Notes: a model not told the origin generated them from the sequence alone. DNA of 64,000 nt from Pyropia haitanensis (GCA_008729055.1 SDUX01000001.1:744001-808000); one strand, 5' to 3'; positions 52,413 to 63,900 are shown, counted from the first letter of the stretch. Made by a program: numbers and translations.

Positions 52413-53428
52413 GGCGGGCAGCGGCCGTGTCTCTTCCGCTTCGGGGGGGGAGCAGAGAGGGACGACCGGAGGGTGGGAATGGGGGTGGGAGGGAGGGTGT
52501 GGATGAGAGGATAGCGGTGGAACGCAAAGAACGCTAAGGGAAGCGGGGAGGAAATGGAAGATAAGAAAGAAAAAGGAGGTCCGCGCTCAACTGTACCCGC
52601 ACCACCCACACCACACGGCGGGCATGGCCGGCGCACGGCCCCGACGGGCGACCCGCGGTCGACCAGAGGGGAGGGACGGGCACGGTAGCGAGCGGGAAAA
52701 GGGCACCCCGGTCGCTGTGCCCAACACAGAGATCGGACGGCGTTGCCCTTGCCGCGGTGGCGGCCACCGTGGGCCCGCCGATCGGCCCATCACGCGCCGC
52801 GGCGTGGCGGCGTGCTCTTGAGGGCCACCCCGCCGCCGCCCCCTGCGCGACGCGGGCGCCACAGCGATGGTCCCGCCGCCGCCGCGGCCACGCAGCCGAC
52901 GTCGTTTGCCGTCGGCTGTCCGCTGAGGCACAAATCAAAGGCGCCGCCGTCGACGTCGCGGGGTCGGCGCGCAGCACGCCACGGTCGCGGGATCCACGTC
53001 AGGGGGGCGATTGATTTGGGAGGATTCGTCCGCGGTTGCTGACACTGGCAGTCCAAGGCCTCGCGGGCGAGAGGACATGGAAATAGGGGGGCCACCTTTT
53101 GTATATGATTGCACACATTTTCTTTGCTGGACGGTGCGCCAGGTATTCGATCAAAGTTTGACTACCCAGAGTCCGAGTAGTAGTGCCCTACCAAGTCCCT
53201 GGTCGTAGCACGGAGCGGCGGGCCCTGGCATCACCCGTTTCGTCTGCCTTTGGTCACTTCCCGCCTCACCATCGCCCCGCCCGCCCCGCGATCGCTCCTC
53301 CGTCCCCCCGCCCCCGTCACCCTTCTTTCCATCCCCTCCTTCCTCTTCCCGCGCTCTTATTCCCGTGCTTCGCTCGCCCCCCAAGGCATCCGCGCGTACG
53401 TGCGGGCGTGCTTCCCCCGGCCGCCGCC
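52413..53428. promoter_or_regulatory. Divergent intergenic region before peroxiredoxin Q
   Basis: About 1 kb between two divergent starts. It contains GC-rich ORF-like stretches without conserved sequence and a moderate-GC patch near 53080-53180. The last 180 bp before the peroxiredoxin ATG are pyrimidine-rich, as expected for a leader. Confidence 0.4.
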
Positions 53429-54270
53429 ATGGTCGCCGAGGGCGACGCCGCCCCCGACTTCACCGCCACCGACTGCGACGGTGAGCCGTTCACGCTGTCG
53501 GCCGTGACACCGGGGCGGCCGGTGGTGCTCTATTTCTACCCAAAGTCGTACGTGCTGGTGGCAGTGCGGTGGCCAGAAGGGGGGGGGAGAGGGCGAGGAC
53601 ATGCGATGAGGCAGCGCGTCGGGCGTCGGTGGGCCGCGGCCATGACGTCTTCGCGAGGGGGATCGCCGCCAGCGGATGGCGGGGCTGCGTGCTGGGGGGG
53701 AGGTGGCTTGCTCCATAGATCCGTTGACCGACTGACACGCACCCCGGTGCGCACCGTCCTTGCACGCCGTGCGCTGTCCCGTGTCACCCCGGCCGCTCCC
53801 CCACGCACACCCGTGTGGACGGTACGCCGCACCTTCCGCCACCCCCATGCTCACCCGTCCCCCTCCCCCCCCGCCCCCCATCTTCCCTCCCGTCTACCCC
53901 TTGCCCGGCTCCGCCTAGCTTCACGCCCGGCTGCACGGCCCAGGCGTGCGCCTTCCGCGACGCCGCCGCCGCGTTCAGCGCGCTCGACGCCGAAGTGGTC
54001 GGCATCTCGGGCGACACCGCGCAGGGCGCGTTCAAAGCCGCCCACCGGCTGCCGTTCCGCCTCATTGGTGACGCCGGCGGCCGCCTGCGCGCCCTCTACG
54101 CCGTCCCCGCGACGCTGTGGGTGCTGCCGGGCCGCGTTACGTACGTCATTGACGCGGGGGGGCGGGTGGTGCGGGTCATCTCGGCGGCGCTCGACGTGGC
54201 GTCGCACGTGGCGGGCGCGCGGGCGGCGCTCGAGGCCGCTCGGGGGGGCGGCGCACCGTCGACGACGTGA
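53429..54270 (+). CDS. PRXQ: Peroxiredoxin Q (BCP type), two exons
   Basis: Thiol peroxidase that reduces peroxides using thioredoxin. Exons are 53429-53547 and 53919-54270 (intron 371 bp, GTACGT...TAG, phase 2), giving 156 residues. Exon 1 holds DAAPDFTATDCDGEPFTLS and VVLYFYPK. Exon 2 resumes within SFTPGCTAQACAFRD, where the peroxidatic Cys and a resolving Cys five residues later (C-x4-C) define the PrxQ subtype. Then come VVGISGDTAQGAFKAAHRLP, FRLIGDAGGRLRALYAVP and LPGRVTYVIDAGGRVVRVI. The ATG in GCCGCCATGG starts almost directly at the domain, so no plastid transit peptide is visible. The same frame is open upstream without an ATG, so a longer targeted form from another exon cannot be excluded. 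Confidence 0.9.
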
Positions 54271-55286
54271 GGGGGGGGGTGGCGACGCGGGGGCGGCAGC
54301 GTCGCTGGTTACGGCGGCAGCGTCCCTGGCAGCCGGGCCGCGGGAGGAGCGCTTGCCGTTTCTTGCGCCGCGCTGGGACGCACCCGTCTGCATCGGGACC
54401 GCACCTGCGCACCTGCCATGCGCGCGCGGCTGTTATGCTCCCGGTCTCTCCACATAGCCACAAAGACGTGAGCCGCTGACGCTGCCTGTGCCGCGAACGC
54501 AGCCTCCCCCCCTTCTCCCGTCCGCTCCCAGCCCCCACAAATCCCCACCGCCAGCAGCGTCACCACGGGCACGGCGGGGCGCCGTCGCCGCACCGCCGCG
54601 GCCGCGCGCGCGCGGCGCGGGGCGGCGGCCGTCCGTCCCACCCCACCGCCGCGCCTTCCCAACGCCATAGCCCCGGACAGCAACCGGGACCGCCCTTCTG
54701 CCCCCACCGCCCCCCCTCCCCCCCCGCCCCCCTCCACCTCTTCCTCTGGAGCCACCGTCGTCGTGGCCCGCCCGCCCGCGGCCATCGCCCATGCCGCGGC
54801 ACCCAGCTGCCGATCACCCTCGTCGCCGTGGTGGCCAGCCCCCCCTCCGCGTCTGCTACGGCCGCCCCGGCGGCGAAGGTGGCCACCCCCGCCTGCGTAC
54901 CTGCCCCATCCAGTCGGCCGACGTGACCACCCGCCGCCCGCTGCCACCGCACACCACGACCGCCCCACCGGCTCACTCCACCGATGCACCGCCGCACGGC
55001 AGCCGCCGCTGCCGTCGCCGCCACCCCGTCCCCCCCCGGCGGCACGGGTGCCATCGTGAGCCCCAGCCACAGCCGCGGTGCATGCCAGCGAATACCACCC
55101 CCCGACGCCCCGTCGGCGGCTGCTGCGACATTCCCCCCAATCGGACGCCACCCCGTCGCCAGCATCACCGCGGCCACACCACCACCACCAACCGCCACCG
55201 CCACCGCCACCAGCACCGATAGCCGACGGCCCCCCGGGCCTTCCGCCCTCCGACTCCCTTCCTTCCCCCCCCCGCCCCCCAACCCG
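54271..55286. other. Interval between PrxQ and HYPK, no supported gene
   Basis: GC-rich with long overlapping ORFs on the minus strand (54309-55282) that are Gly/Arg/Ala-rich and resemble no family. One hydrophobic run (LSVLVAVAVAVGGGGVAAVM) lies near 55200 on the minus strand. Confidence 0.35.
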
Positions 55287-55475
55287 TTACTCGTGCACCA
55301 GGCGGGTCAGGGTAGCGACCACCCCCCCCCCGCGCCGAGCGCGGCCTCCGCCTCGGCGGCGGTGCAGCCCATTGCGGCGACCACCACCTTGACATCCTCT
55401 GGCCGCACCTTGACCCGCTTAGCCGTGGCGGGGCGGCCCGCGCCGGCCGCGCCGGCCGCACCCCCCCCGCCCTTC

Positions 55476-55530
<55 letters not shown>

Positions 55531-55740
55531 TGCCGCTGCCGCCGCCGCCACCACTGGCGCCACCCCCAGCACCGGGTGCGAGGCCCGCCACCGACGCGGA
55601 TAGGGCGGCGGTGTCGACCTCGGTCTCCTCCTCCACGTAGTCGGTGACACGGTCGAGGTCGGCGGTGGACTTGGCGCGCTCGCCGGCGGGCGGGGGGGGG
55701 GCGGGGGGGGGTGCCCGTCCGCATCGCTGGCCGACGCCAT
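55287..55740 (-). CDS. HYPK: HYPK-like NatA regulator (UBA-like domain), frame broken at homopolymers
   Basis: A small chaperone-like partner of the NatA N-terminal acetyltransferase. From the ATG at 55740 the N terminus is MASASDADGH, then a C-run. In the next frame comes STADLDRVTDYVEEETEVD, the conserved N-terminal helix of HYPK. A Gly-rich (GGC)n spacer of about 35 residues replaces the charged linker of animal HYPK. The C-terminal UBA-like part reads VKVRPEDVKVVVAAMGCTAA, EAEAALGAGGG and VVATLTRLVHE with TAA at 55287-55289. Two frame breaks, in the 9-10 base C-runs (55692-55711) and in a 10-G run near 55322-55331, are both homopolymers, so sequence error is likely. Confidence 0.75.
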
Positions 55741-56791
55741 GGCGCTGACAACGAGCAGAGGGGGGGGAAGAGGGGAGGGGGGAGGGGGGGAGGAGGGCGT
55801 CGACGTCCGCGGGTGGTGGGCGTATAGCCGGGAAGCAACGGATCCGTCCCGTCTACGACGATGGGCGGCGGCGGCGGAGGCGGGACGTCGGGACGGGCAC
55901 GGGGGACGACCACGCCGCGTACAGAAAAATTGTTTACAACTTTTTCGTGACTGGGACGACGTCAAATTCATCAAGGTGCGCCGCCCTCTGCCGGCCGCTG
56001 ACCACTTTGTTGATCATATTGCAGTCCTCCCAATTTTGTCCGATGTGATCAAAGTCAAGACTGGGTCTGGTCAACTTCCTATTGGTCGATCGGTTTTATC
56101 CGGCTGCATGGATGGCTGAGACGCAGTTGACCAGCTCTGGACCCGGCTCTTGACTTCGACCAGATCGGACAAAATTGAGAAGACAGCAATAAATGGTCCA
56201 CGCGGGGGCGGGCTCTCGCGGCTGCGGGGGCGCGGCTATGCGGCGGACACCAGCCTGTGCGGCCGTCGGGTAGACCGCGTCCGTGCACCAGCTCGGCTGG
56301 AGACCCCCTGTGTGGCCGCGTACAAGAGGGGAGCACACGGATAAAAGGGCACCCCGGGCCATGCGGCTGCCGTTGAGGTCGAGTTGCGCCTCACCCCCCT
56401 ACCCGCCACCCTCTCGCCCGCCGTGTGCCGCTGCATCGGACGCGGCACGTCTCCCCTCTACTTTTTCCCGCTCCCTGCCGCCTCTTGGCGCTACTCTGCT
56501 ATCGTGAACGACCCCCTTCGTGCCTGCTAGTGCCAACAGCGGCCCCCAATCACCTGGGCGTTGGCTCCCGCAGCGGACCACCGGCCATCCCCTGCTCCCT
56601 GCTGGCGTCACCCCGAGCTCGTGGACTTTGCCCATCGGCGGCCACTGCGCCAGACCGCACAAAATTCCGCTCCGCCCTACCTTGTCGGCGCAGTCTGATT
56701 CGCTCCAAGGCAGGCCGCACCTTGTAGCCCGGGGCAAGACCCGCAGACCTTGATAACGCACCTCCCATCCGGAGGACATCTTCTCCCCCAA
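55741..56791. other. Intergenic interval before small secreted protein
   Basis: Upstream of HYPK and of the next gene. An imperfect inverted pair occurs here: TTTTGTCCGATGTGATCAAAG near 56034 and CTTCGACCAGATCGGACAAAA near 56153. No gene recognised. Confidence 0.45.
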
Positions 56792-57100
56792 ATGGCGCCG
56801 CCGCTCCCCCTTCTTGGTCCCCTCCGCCGGCGTGCGGGGGCGGTCTTGGCTGCCGTTGTGGTGGTGGCTGTGGCGACCGCGGCGGCGCCCGCGGAGGGAG
56901 GGCTCTTCAGCATGGGCCTCTGCTACACGGCATGCAACGCGGCGTGGACGACATGCATGGCCGGGGCGGGGCTGGTGGCGGGCTCCGTGACGGGCGGGGC
57001 GGGCGCGCCGGCGGGGGCGGCCGCTGCGTCGGCGGCCTGCTCGGCCGCCCAGGCGGCGTGTATGGCGTCGTGCGCGGCGGCCACCTCGTGGCTTCCGTGA
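56792..57100 (+). CDS. Small secreted cysteine-rich protein
   Basis: 102 residues. A strong signal peptide occupies about 1-36 (RRRAGAVLAAVVVVAVATAA, then APAEGG). The mature part has paired cysteines: GLCYTACNAAWTTCMAGAG, then a Gly/Ala-rich loop (LVAGSVTGGAGAPAGAA), then SAACSAAQAACMASCAAA. This CYxxC...C...C...CMxxC pattern with an AGAGLVAG core is like a widespread family of small eukaryotic Cys-rich secreted proteins of unknown function (zygote-specific-like); the family assignment is from memory of the pattern. No intron. It is likely cell-wall or extracellular. Confidence 0.65.
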   Translation: MAPPLPLLGPLRRRAGAVLAAVVVVAVATAAAPAEGGLFSMGLCYTACNAAWTTCMAGAGLVAGSVTGGAGAPAGAAAASAACSAAQAACMASCAAATSWLP

Positions 57101-59224
57101 CGTCTCCCGCGTGGGCCACTGGTGCGGCTCACGGGGAAGCGGGCGGGGGGAAGGAGTATGAGAGCAAGCGGGTCGTGTTGCGGGTGTGATTGTGGGAGCT
57201 CGTGTTCTCAAGAGGGTTCTGTAACCTCCCCGCATGCAGACGCTGCCTGTTACTTCGAGACCGTGAGGTTCTCTTGCTCCTCTGTCGTTGGGCGTTCCGA
57301 GTCACAGGAGGCCGGTGCGCTTCCGAGGTCGCTCAATGTCTCCCAGTGTTTCCTGTCATGACCAACACCGAACAGTGGGTTGTTTCTGTGAGATGAAAGT
57401 TAAGTCAGCTCACAAAAGTGGGCACTTGAACAGTGTTCGCGCACCTCCGTGGACAAGCCGTGCCCGCGGACAAGAAGTGTGTCCTCGGCTGATGGCTCTC
57501 GAAGGGGGCTGCTGGTGACACCAGGCTGGAGCAGTCAGCTGCTAGCCAGCCGAGGGGCGGTCGTCCCTCCGTACGTTGGCGAGTGCGACCAGGGGGCGGG
57601 CGTGCGGGCTCCCCACCGCGTGAGGACGGCTTGGCTGTCGTTGGCGGACGTGCGTCTCTGCCAGAGGCGGTGGCGGCGTCTCGGCCTGCACGGCGGCGGC
57701 GCCGTCAGCCACCGTCAAAACAGTCGCAGCACAGGGGAGGCCGAGGTCATGGAAGGGGCGTCGCCAGGAATAGCCAGCCCCTTTCTTCTCCACCACCCCG
57801 CGCCTGTCCGCCCCGACGCCCGCACCGCTGGTGCTCCCCCCCTCCCCGTTCATCGAGTATCCGCATCCCCCGCTGCGGCTGCCTACGCCACTACCGGAGC
57901 TCTGCCCAACCATCCCGCGCTCTCCCCACCCGCCTCCGGCGTTGCCAGTGCCTATGGCCACCAAAACGACGGCCAAACGCGGGGGATGCCACCGACGGCG
58001 GCGGCCACAGCTTGCCAGCGCATGCCGCTCCACCAGCGCCGCATCAGCGGCGGTCCTCCCCAGGTCCCGCGTCGCCCCCGCGTCGCCGCGGCAGTAGCAG
58101 CAGGTGGTACGGGCGTTTGCCAACGGGGCCGGCACAGTGGCCGCCATCGTGATGTCACCAGCACGGAGGAGTCCACAGCGGGCCGCGTAGCGAAGGAAAG
58201 GATGACGGAGGGATGGGGAGAATGGTACAAATGAGGGGGGGCGGTGGATGGGGTGGCAGGGGGGAGCGGCTGACTACGCCACCGCCGGACGGTCGGTGGA
58301 CGAGTCGCACAACGTCACGCCAGACAGCTGGCAAGAACTGATGCAACCCCCATTCCAAAGACAGAGCGGCGGAAAGCGCACCTGGGCGTCGTCAGACGGC
58401 GAGATGAGGCCTCCGGGATGCCAGGCGCGGGGATGCAGCTGCCGCAAGGGGTCACGCCGGGGGCGCGGGCCTCGCCCAGGCCTCTGGCTCGGGCGCTGCG
58501 GCTGCGACCTCCGCGGGGTTGAGGCCGCGAGCGGCGACGACCTCACCCCCACCGCCTTCGTCTGAAGACGCCATCACCAGGGAGTCAAGGCAGTCTCGGT
58601 ACAGTGAGGAGGATGACGACCGCCGCTGCACCGCTGCTAGAGGTGGCATCGCGCACGGGTCTGAGAGGGCGCCGCTCGTCCCGACCCGAGGCGGGCCAGT
58701 CGTCACGCGGCCGACGCATGAAGACGCTGCTCTGGCCTATAGTTTGTGTTGCATCGAACGTACTTGACCGAATCGCCGTCGGGTGGTGTGTACTTGCAAA
58801 GCGGCGGGCCTCTCTATCGCACGCTCGCTCGGGCGGGCCGTCATGTGGAGGGGCACGGCGACAGGAGGGACCCGCGGCGCCACGCAGACCCACGGTCTCT
58901 CGGTGCTGCCGTGGGGGACGGCGCGCACGCGCATAGAGATCGGCGCGCACGCGTGGCGAAGAGGGGAGGGCGAGCGCGACGGCACCGCCAGTGTAGGCCA
59001 TGCCGGCGTGCGCCGCAAGACAGCGGGGGTCTCTTTCTGGGTAGTCCCAGGGGATGCTATGACAGTCGCGTTCGTTCTTGTAATTGTCCATGCTCGCTGG
59101 TCGACGTCCAGCCCCTCCCTCACGTTCAAGGGCCCTGGTGCCGCAACCGCGCCGCGGGCGGGTTGCGCAAGAGGGTGCCCCTTCCCTTTGCCCGAGACAT
59201 CCCTCCACGCCCACTCGTCAGGGT
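57101..59224. other. Interval without a supported gene
   Basis: About 2.1 kb. Overlapping ORFs (57449-58234 plus; 57542-58147 and 58452-58706 minus) have no family signature. A short stretch on the minus strand near 58080 (DLGRTAADAALVERHALA) looks faintly ankyrin-like but stands alone. Confidence 0.35.
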
Positions 59225-60961
59225 TTACGCCGTTGCCCCTTTCGCCCCACCCCCCCCCCCTCTCCCTCCACCCGCAGCCGCCCGACGGGACGGCGGCGGC
59301 GGCGGCGGCGGCGGCGGGGCGGCGCCAACCGCCTCCGCCCCCCCCGCGGACCCCCCTTGCGCGGCGGCAAGCCGCGCAGCCAGCTCCGCGGCGCGCGCGC
59401 GGAGCGCCGCGTTTTCCGCGACGAGCCCCTCGTTGGTCGCGACGAGCGCCGCGAGCTTGGCCTTGGCCGCCTGCCGCGCCTTGAGCGCCACCTCCCGGTT
59501 GCGGATCACCCGCCGTGCCTTCTTGTCGAGCGGCACGTCGGCAATCTTGACCGACAGCTTGGAGCCGGTCACGGGCGCCGCCCAGCCGCCGCCGCCGCCG
59601 CCACCGCCCTTGCCGCCGCCCCCACCGCCGCCGCCGCCTAGGGACTGACCACCACCCACGGCCGCAGGCGTCGCGGGCGCCGAGCCGTCACCGCCGCCAT
59701 TGGCGCCGTCACCGCCGCCGCCGTTGGCGCCCGCCCCGTCGGCGACCGCCGGCGACGGCGGCGCGCTCGCAGTGGCCTTGATGTACCGCAGCCACTTGCG
59801 GAGCTCCCGCCGCTCGGCGGGCGTCAGGCCCTCTGCGTCGGTGCTCATCAGCGCGGCGGCACGCGGGGTGAGCGCCGCGGCGCGCCGGGGGGATGGCCGC
59901 ACCGACGGCGCAGCGGGAGGGGGGGGGGGCGGGGGTGGCGTCGCCACCACCGCGCCGCCGCCCGCCGCCGCCGCGGACGCGACCGCCGCGGCGGCGGCGG
60001 CCGAGACGGTCGCCGCGGCCGCGCGGGCCGCCGCGCCGGCGGGCTGACGGCCGCCGGCGGGTGGCCGCCGCGTCGCGCCGCCCGCCCGCCGCCCCGCCGG
60101 CGCCGGCCGCGGCAGCGCCGCCGCCGGCTGAGCGGGCGCGGGTGCGGGTGCCGGTGTCGGCGCAGGCGGCGACGCCCGCCGTGGCGGCGGCGGCGCCTTG
60201 AAGACGAGCGGCGGCAGCGTCGCGCGCTCCTCGTACTCCTCCACCGCCGGCGTCAGCGGAGACGCGCGGAGGGCGGCCGCGGCGGCGGCGGCTCCGCCAC
60301 CGCCGCCGCCGCTGCCGCCACCCGACCCCCGCCGCCGGCCGCCGCCGCCGAGCGAAAAGGACGCGTCAATGTCGTCGGCGGCGGCGGCGGCGGCGGCAGA
60401 CGGCCGGCCAGCCTTGCCGCCGGCGGTGGATGCGGAGCCAGTTAGGGACGGGGTAGGGGAGGGGGTGAAGCGCTCGTACGTGGCCGCGTCGGCCGCCGCG
60501 GCGACCGCCTCCGCACCGGTCGTCGCGCCGCCGCCCAGGTCCCCGAGATAGAGAGGGGGCGCGCCGCCGCCGCCGCCGCCACGCCCGCCACGCCCGCCGC
60601 GGCCGCCACCCAGCGGCGCATCGGGGGAGCCCCGGCGGCCGGTGGACAGCGGCGGCGGGAGGGCGCCGAAAAAGGAGGGCAAGCTGGCCGACGACACGGC
60701 GGCCGGCCCGGCCGACCCGCCCACCGGCAGGCCCATCATGGACGCGGCGTTGGCGGCGGCAGCCGTGGGCGTCCCCACGTGGTAGCCGCCGCCCGCCGGT
60801 ACGGCGAGGGAGGGGAGCGCGCCAAACGGGGGTGACTCTTGGCGGCCGAGGCCGTACGCGCCGCCGCCGCCGCCGCCGGCACCGGTGGCCGCCGGGGGGG
60901 GGCCAAAAGAGAGGCCCGCCCCGGCGGGCGGGTGCTCCGACCACATGACCGACGACTGCAT
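59225..60961 (-). CDS. bZIP transcription factor
   Basis: 578 residues from the first ATG (60961; the frame is open a little further to a GTG). Nuclear DNA-binding regulator. The N-terminal 480 residues are Ala/Pro/Gly-rich and disordered (activation-type), with short conserved-looking islands (MQSSVMWSEHPPAGAGLSF, LPSFFGALPPPL, AERRELRKWLRYIKATA). The bZIP lies at about 505-560: the basic region KKARRVIRNREVALKARQAA has the invariant Asn-x7-Arg. It is followed by a zipper with leucines or hydrophobics every seventh residue (LAALVATNEGLVAENAALRA). Targets are unknown. There are several trinucleotide-repeat tracts (Gly, Ala, Pro) but no stop. Confidence 0.85.
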   Translation of the reverse strand: MQSSVMWSEHPPAGAGLSFGPPPAATGAGGGGGGAYGLGRQESPPFGALPSLAVPAGGGYHVGTPTAAAANAASMMGLPVGGSAGPAAVSSASLPSFFGALPPPLSTGRRGSPDAPLGGGRGGRGGRGGGGGGAPPLYLGDLGGGATTGAEAVAAAADAATYERFTPSPTPSLTGSASTAGGKAGRPSAAAAAAADDIDASFSLGGGGRRRGSGGGSGGGGGGAAAAAAALRASPLTPAVEEYEERATLPPLVFKAPPPPRRASPPAPTPAPAPAPAQPAAALPRPAPAGRRAGGATRRPPAGGRQPAGAAARAAAATVSAAAAAAVASAAAAGGGAVVATPPPPPPPPAAPSVRPSPRRAAALTPRAAALMSTDAEGLTPAERRELRKWLRYIKATASAPPSPAVADGAGANGGGGDGANGGGDGSAPATPAAVGGGQSLGGGGGGGGGKGGGGGGGGWAAPVTGSKLSVKIADVPLDKKARRVIRNREVALKARQAAKAKLAALVATNEGLVAENAALRARAAELAARLAAAQGGSAGGAEAVGAAPPPPPPPPPSRRAAAGGGRGGGGGAKGATA

Positions 60962-63900
60962 GGCGGCGGCGGCGGCGGCGGCGGTGGCGGGCGACTCTGC
61001 CGACTGATGGGCGGGGCTTGGCGGGCAGGTTGTGGCGCGCGGGGCAGGTTGGGGCACGGGGGGGGGAGAGCGGGATGGCGGCTACGCGGTGAGAAGGGAA
61101 AGGAGGTGGACGCGGCGGGGATGGAAACGCGGCGGACGGGGACGGCGGCCGCGGCACCCAGTGGGTGGTGGGGCCTGGCCAATGGGGTCGGCGTCGGGGG
61201 GGAGGGCGCCCAGGCGATGCAACGCGGCGTGGCGGCGGCGTGGCGGTGCGTCGCGGAGCCCCCCCGGCACTGCCGCCGTGGCCGCGCGCGCGTCTTGTAC
61301 GTGGGCGCCCCCCGCAGCGCGGGCATGGAAAAAAACCCGAAAAAAAACACGTCTGCCGCGGGCGCGCACGCAGAGGAAACCCCAGAGCGGGCTGCAGCTG
61401 GGGGGGAGGAGGCGGCGGCGGGCGGCGGCGGCGGAGGTGGGCGGGCTTGCCCGCCGCCGCACCGCCTCGGCAGTGCGATCGCGTCGGCGGCCGGCACCCA
61501 CCGATCCCCGCCCCTACGTACTGGCCAGCAGCGGGCGGACCGGCGGCTGGCGGGGGGCGTGTGCGGCCACGAGCATAGAGGGGCGAGGGGGGGGGGGGGG
61601 GGCGGGAAGGGGGGTGGGCTGGCTGCCGCCGACGGCGTGGCGGTGGTGGGTGCCGTTCCCCCACGCGGCCGCGCTGCCGCGGCCGCTGCGGGTGTCAACG
61701 TGGGACGCGCCCCGGCGCGGGGGCGGGGGGCAAAGTGGGGGGTGCCGGACCGGCCTGGACACCACCGCCGCTGGCCTCGGCCAGGGCGTCCGCCGCGCGC
61801 CCCCCCCCCCCTGGTGGCCACCGGCCGGGGAGACGGGGGCGCGCGCCCTGTACGGCGCGCGCGGCGGCCACAGCGGGCGCGCGTTGGTTTTTTACCCACA
61901 GCCCGCCGCCGCCGCCGCGGGCACGCCGCCCCCCCGGGGCCGCGCGGCGGGCGGAGCCCCGCCGCGTGCACCGGGCGCGGCGACGTAGGCGCCGCCGCCG
62001 CCGCGCGCGGCGCCGCCGGTGGCGGCGTGTCGAGCCGGGCGGGCCCCGCGGGAGTGGGGGTTGACAGCCCCGCGCGTGCGTGCACCATCCGCCGACCGCC
62101 GGTGGGGAAGGAAGGGGGGGGGGGGGGGGGGGGGGGGAGGGGTTGGGGCGCCACCCAAGCGGACGGACCGGGGAGCGGGGAGCAGGTGGGTGTCGGCGGC
62201 AGAGGAGGGCGGGCAGCGGGACACGGCCCGGCGGCCGTCAGCCGCCTGCACCGCACCGGGCCGCGGGCGTTGCCGCCGCCGCCGCGGCCGGGCCGTGTAC
62301 GTAGACGCCCCGCCGGCCGGCGCGCCACCCTGTGGACGGTGCGGGGGCGGCAGCCGCTCGTTGCATACAGCGCCAGCCGAGGCGTGGCGTGTCACACAGT
62401 CCCCGTATGCGACGGCGAGCCAGAAGGGAGGAGGGGGGGGTGGGGGGGGGGGGGAGGGACGGCTGGTGGAGGTGCCTCTCAAGAGAGCGGCCGGCGTGGG
62501 GGGACTCGGCGACGCCCGCGCGCCGGCGGAGTGTCGGATCAGCGTGGGGCGGGTGCAGACGCGGGGCGGGCGGGAAGAGCAGCGTGGCGGGCGCGCGGCG
62601 CCGACGGCCGCCCGGGAGGTGCGCAGCGTACCGGCGGCGGCGGCAGGGGGAAGAGCGGCGGCGGGGTGCCTGCACAGAGGCGCCTCGCCTGACTCTTGCC
62701 GCCGCTGCTGCAACAGGAGGACGCGCCGTCCGCGCCCAGCCTCCACCGTGACGGAGCCTTTGGGGGAGGGGGGGGGGGTTGGGGGGGGGGGGGGGGCCAG
62801 GTGGAGAGGCGCGGGACCCGACCCGTCTGTGTGGCGCCGCGACCAAACGCGGCGGGGGGTGGCGGCGGCCGGCGTTGGAAAAAACAAAAAAAAAAAAAGG
62901 CAGGAGCAGGTGTGGGACGCGGCCGCCGCGGGCGGGCGGGTCCCCCCTCCCCCCCCGCCGCGCGACGCCGCCGCGTCCGCCGCCGCCGCGCGTCGGTGAC
63001 GTTGCGGGCGGCGACCCGCGTCGGCGGCGCCTGGCGGGTGTACGTAGCGCGCCGCGCGGGCGGTCGCGGGCAGGGGTGGGTCGACGCGCACGGCCGGCGG
63101 CGAGCGTGCGCGGGTGGCAGCCGCGTCGGGGCAGCCGCGGCGGCGGCGGCGCCACGTACGGAGGCGGCGTGGCGGGTACGTGGGCGGAGCGCCCGCTGGT
63201 GTCGGAGCGGGATTACAGATCGGCACACCACCCCGCCCCTCCCCCCCCCCCCCCCCCCCTCAACCACCCGCCCCCGCGTGAGGGGCGCGGGAATGGAATG
63301 AGCCGGTCCCGCTCTCGCTCGTTGGTGCGTCGCAGTACGTACTGGAGTGCAGTGGAGTTGGGGAGGCGTGGACGGACGGGCCCGTTTGGGTAAACGCGGC
63401 CGGGGGGGGGGGGGGGCCGGCAACCTGACCTAAACCCCGCCCCACCCGCGCCGTCGCGCACCGCTGCTCCGCGCGCCGCGCCGCCGCCGCCGGTGCGTGC
63501 GTGCCGCCGACCCGCGCCGAGCGGCCCGCGGCGGCGGGGTCGCCCCTGTTGGAAGAGCACTTCCACAGCCCCACGCGCCCCCCCCCCCCCCCCCCCCCCC
63601 TCCCCTCCCCTTTGCCTTTCTGGATATAGGCATGGGTGGCTCGTCGTGAACTGGCAGCGCGGCTGCCGTGGCGGCACGCGCCCCACACCCACACCGATTC
63701 GGCCCACCCCGCCTCCCCAACCGATGCGGCGCGCGCGTGCGGCGGCGGCGGCGGCGGCCGCGGACGCCCCCCCTTGCACGCGGGTGGGGGGACGGCGGCC
63801 AGGGGCGGGCCGCCGGCGGGTGCGGCCGCGTGCGGCGGCGCGCGTGGCCCCGCCCGCGCGGGGGGTGGTGGTGGTGGAGGGGGTAGGCCAGCCACAGGGC

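Noticed and set aside
54984..55640. Proline-rich plus-strand ORF
   Set aside because: Antisense shadow of the HYPK gene and its GGC tract.
57542..58147. Possible ankyrin-repeat protein on the minus strand
   Set aside because: Only one short ankyrin-like phrase; the rest is low-complexity.
60839..62692. 617-codon plus-strand ORF and similar long ORFs in 60.9-64 kb
   Set aside because: Arg/Gly/Pro/Ala composition only, overlapping the bZIP gene on the other strand, with no motif. Stop codons are rare in such GC-rich DNA.
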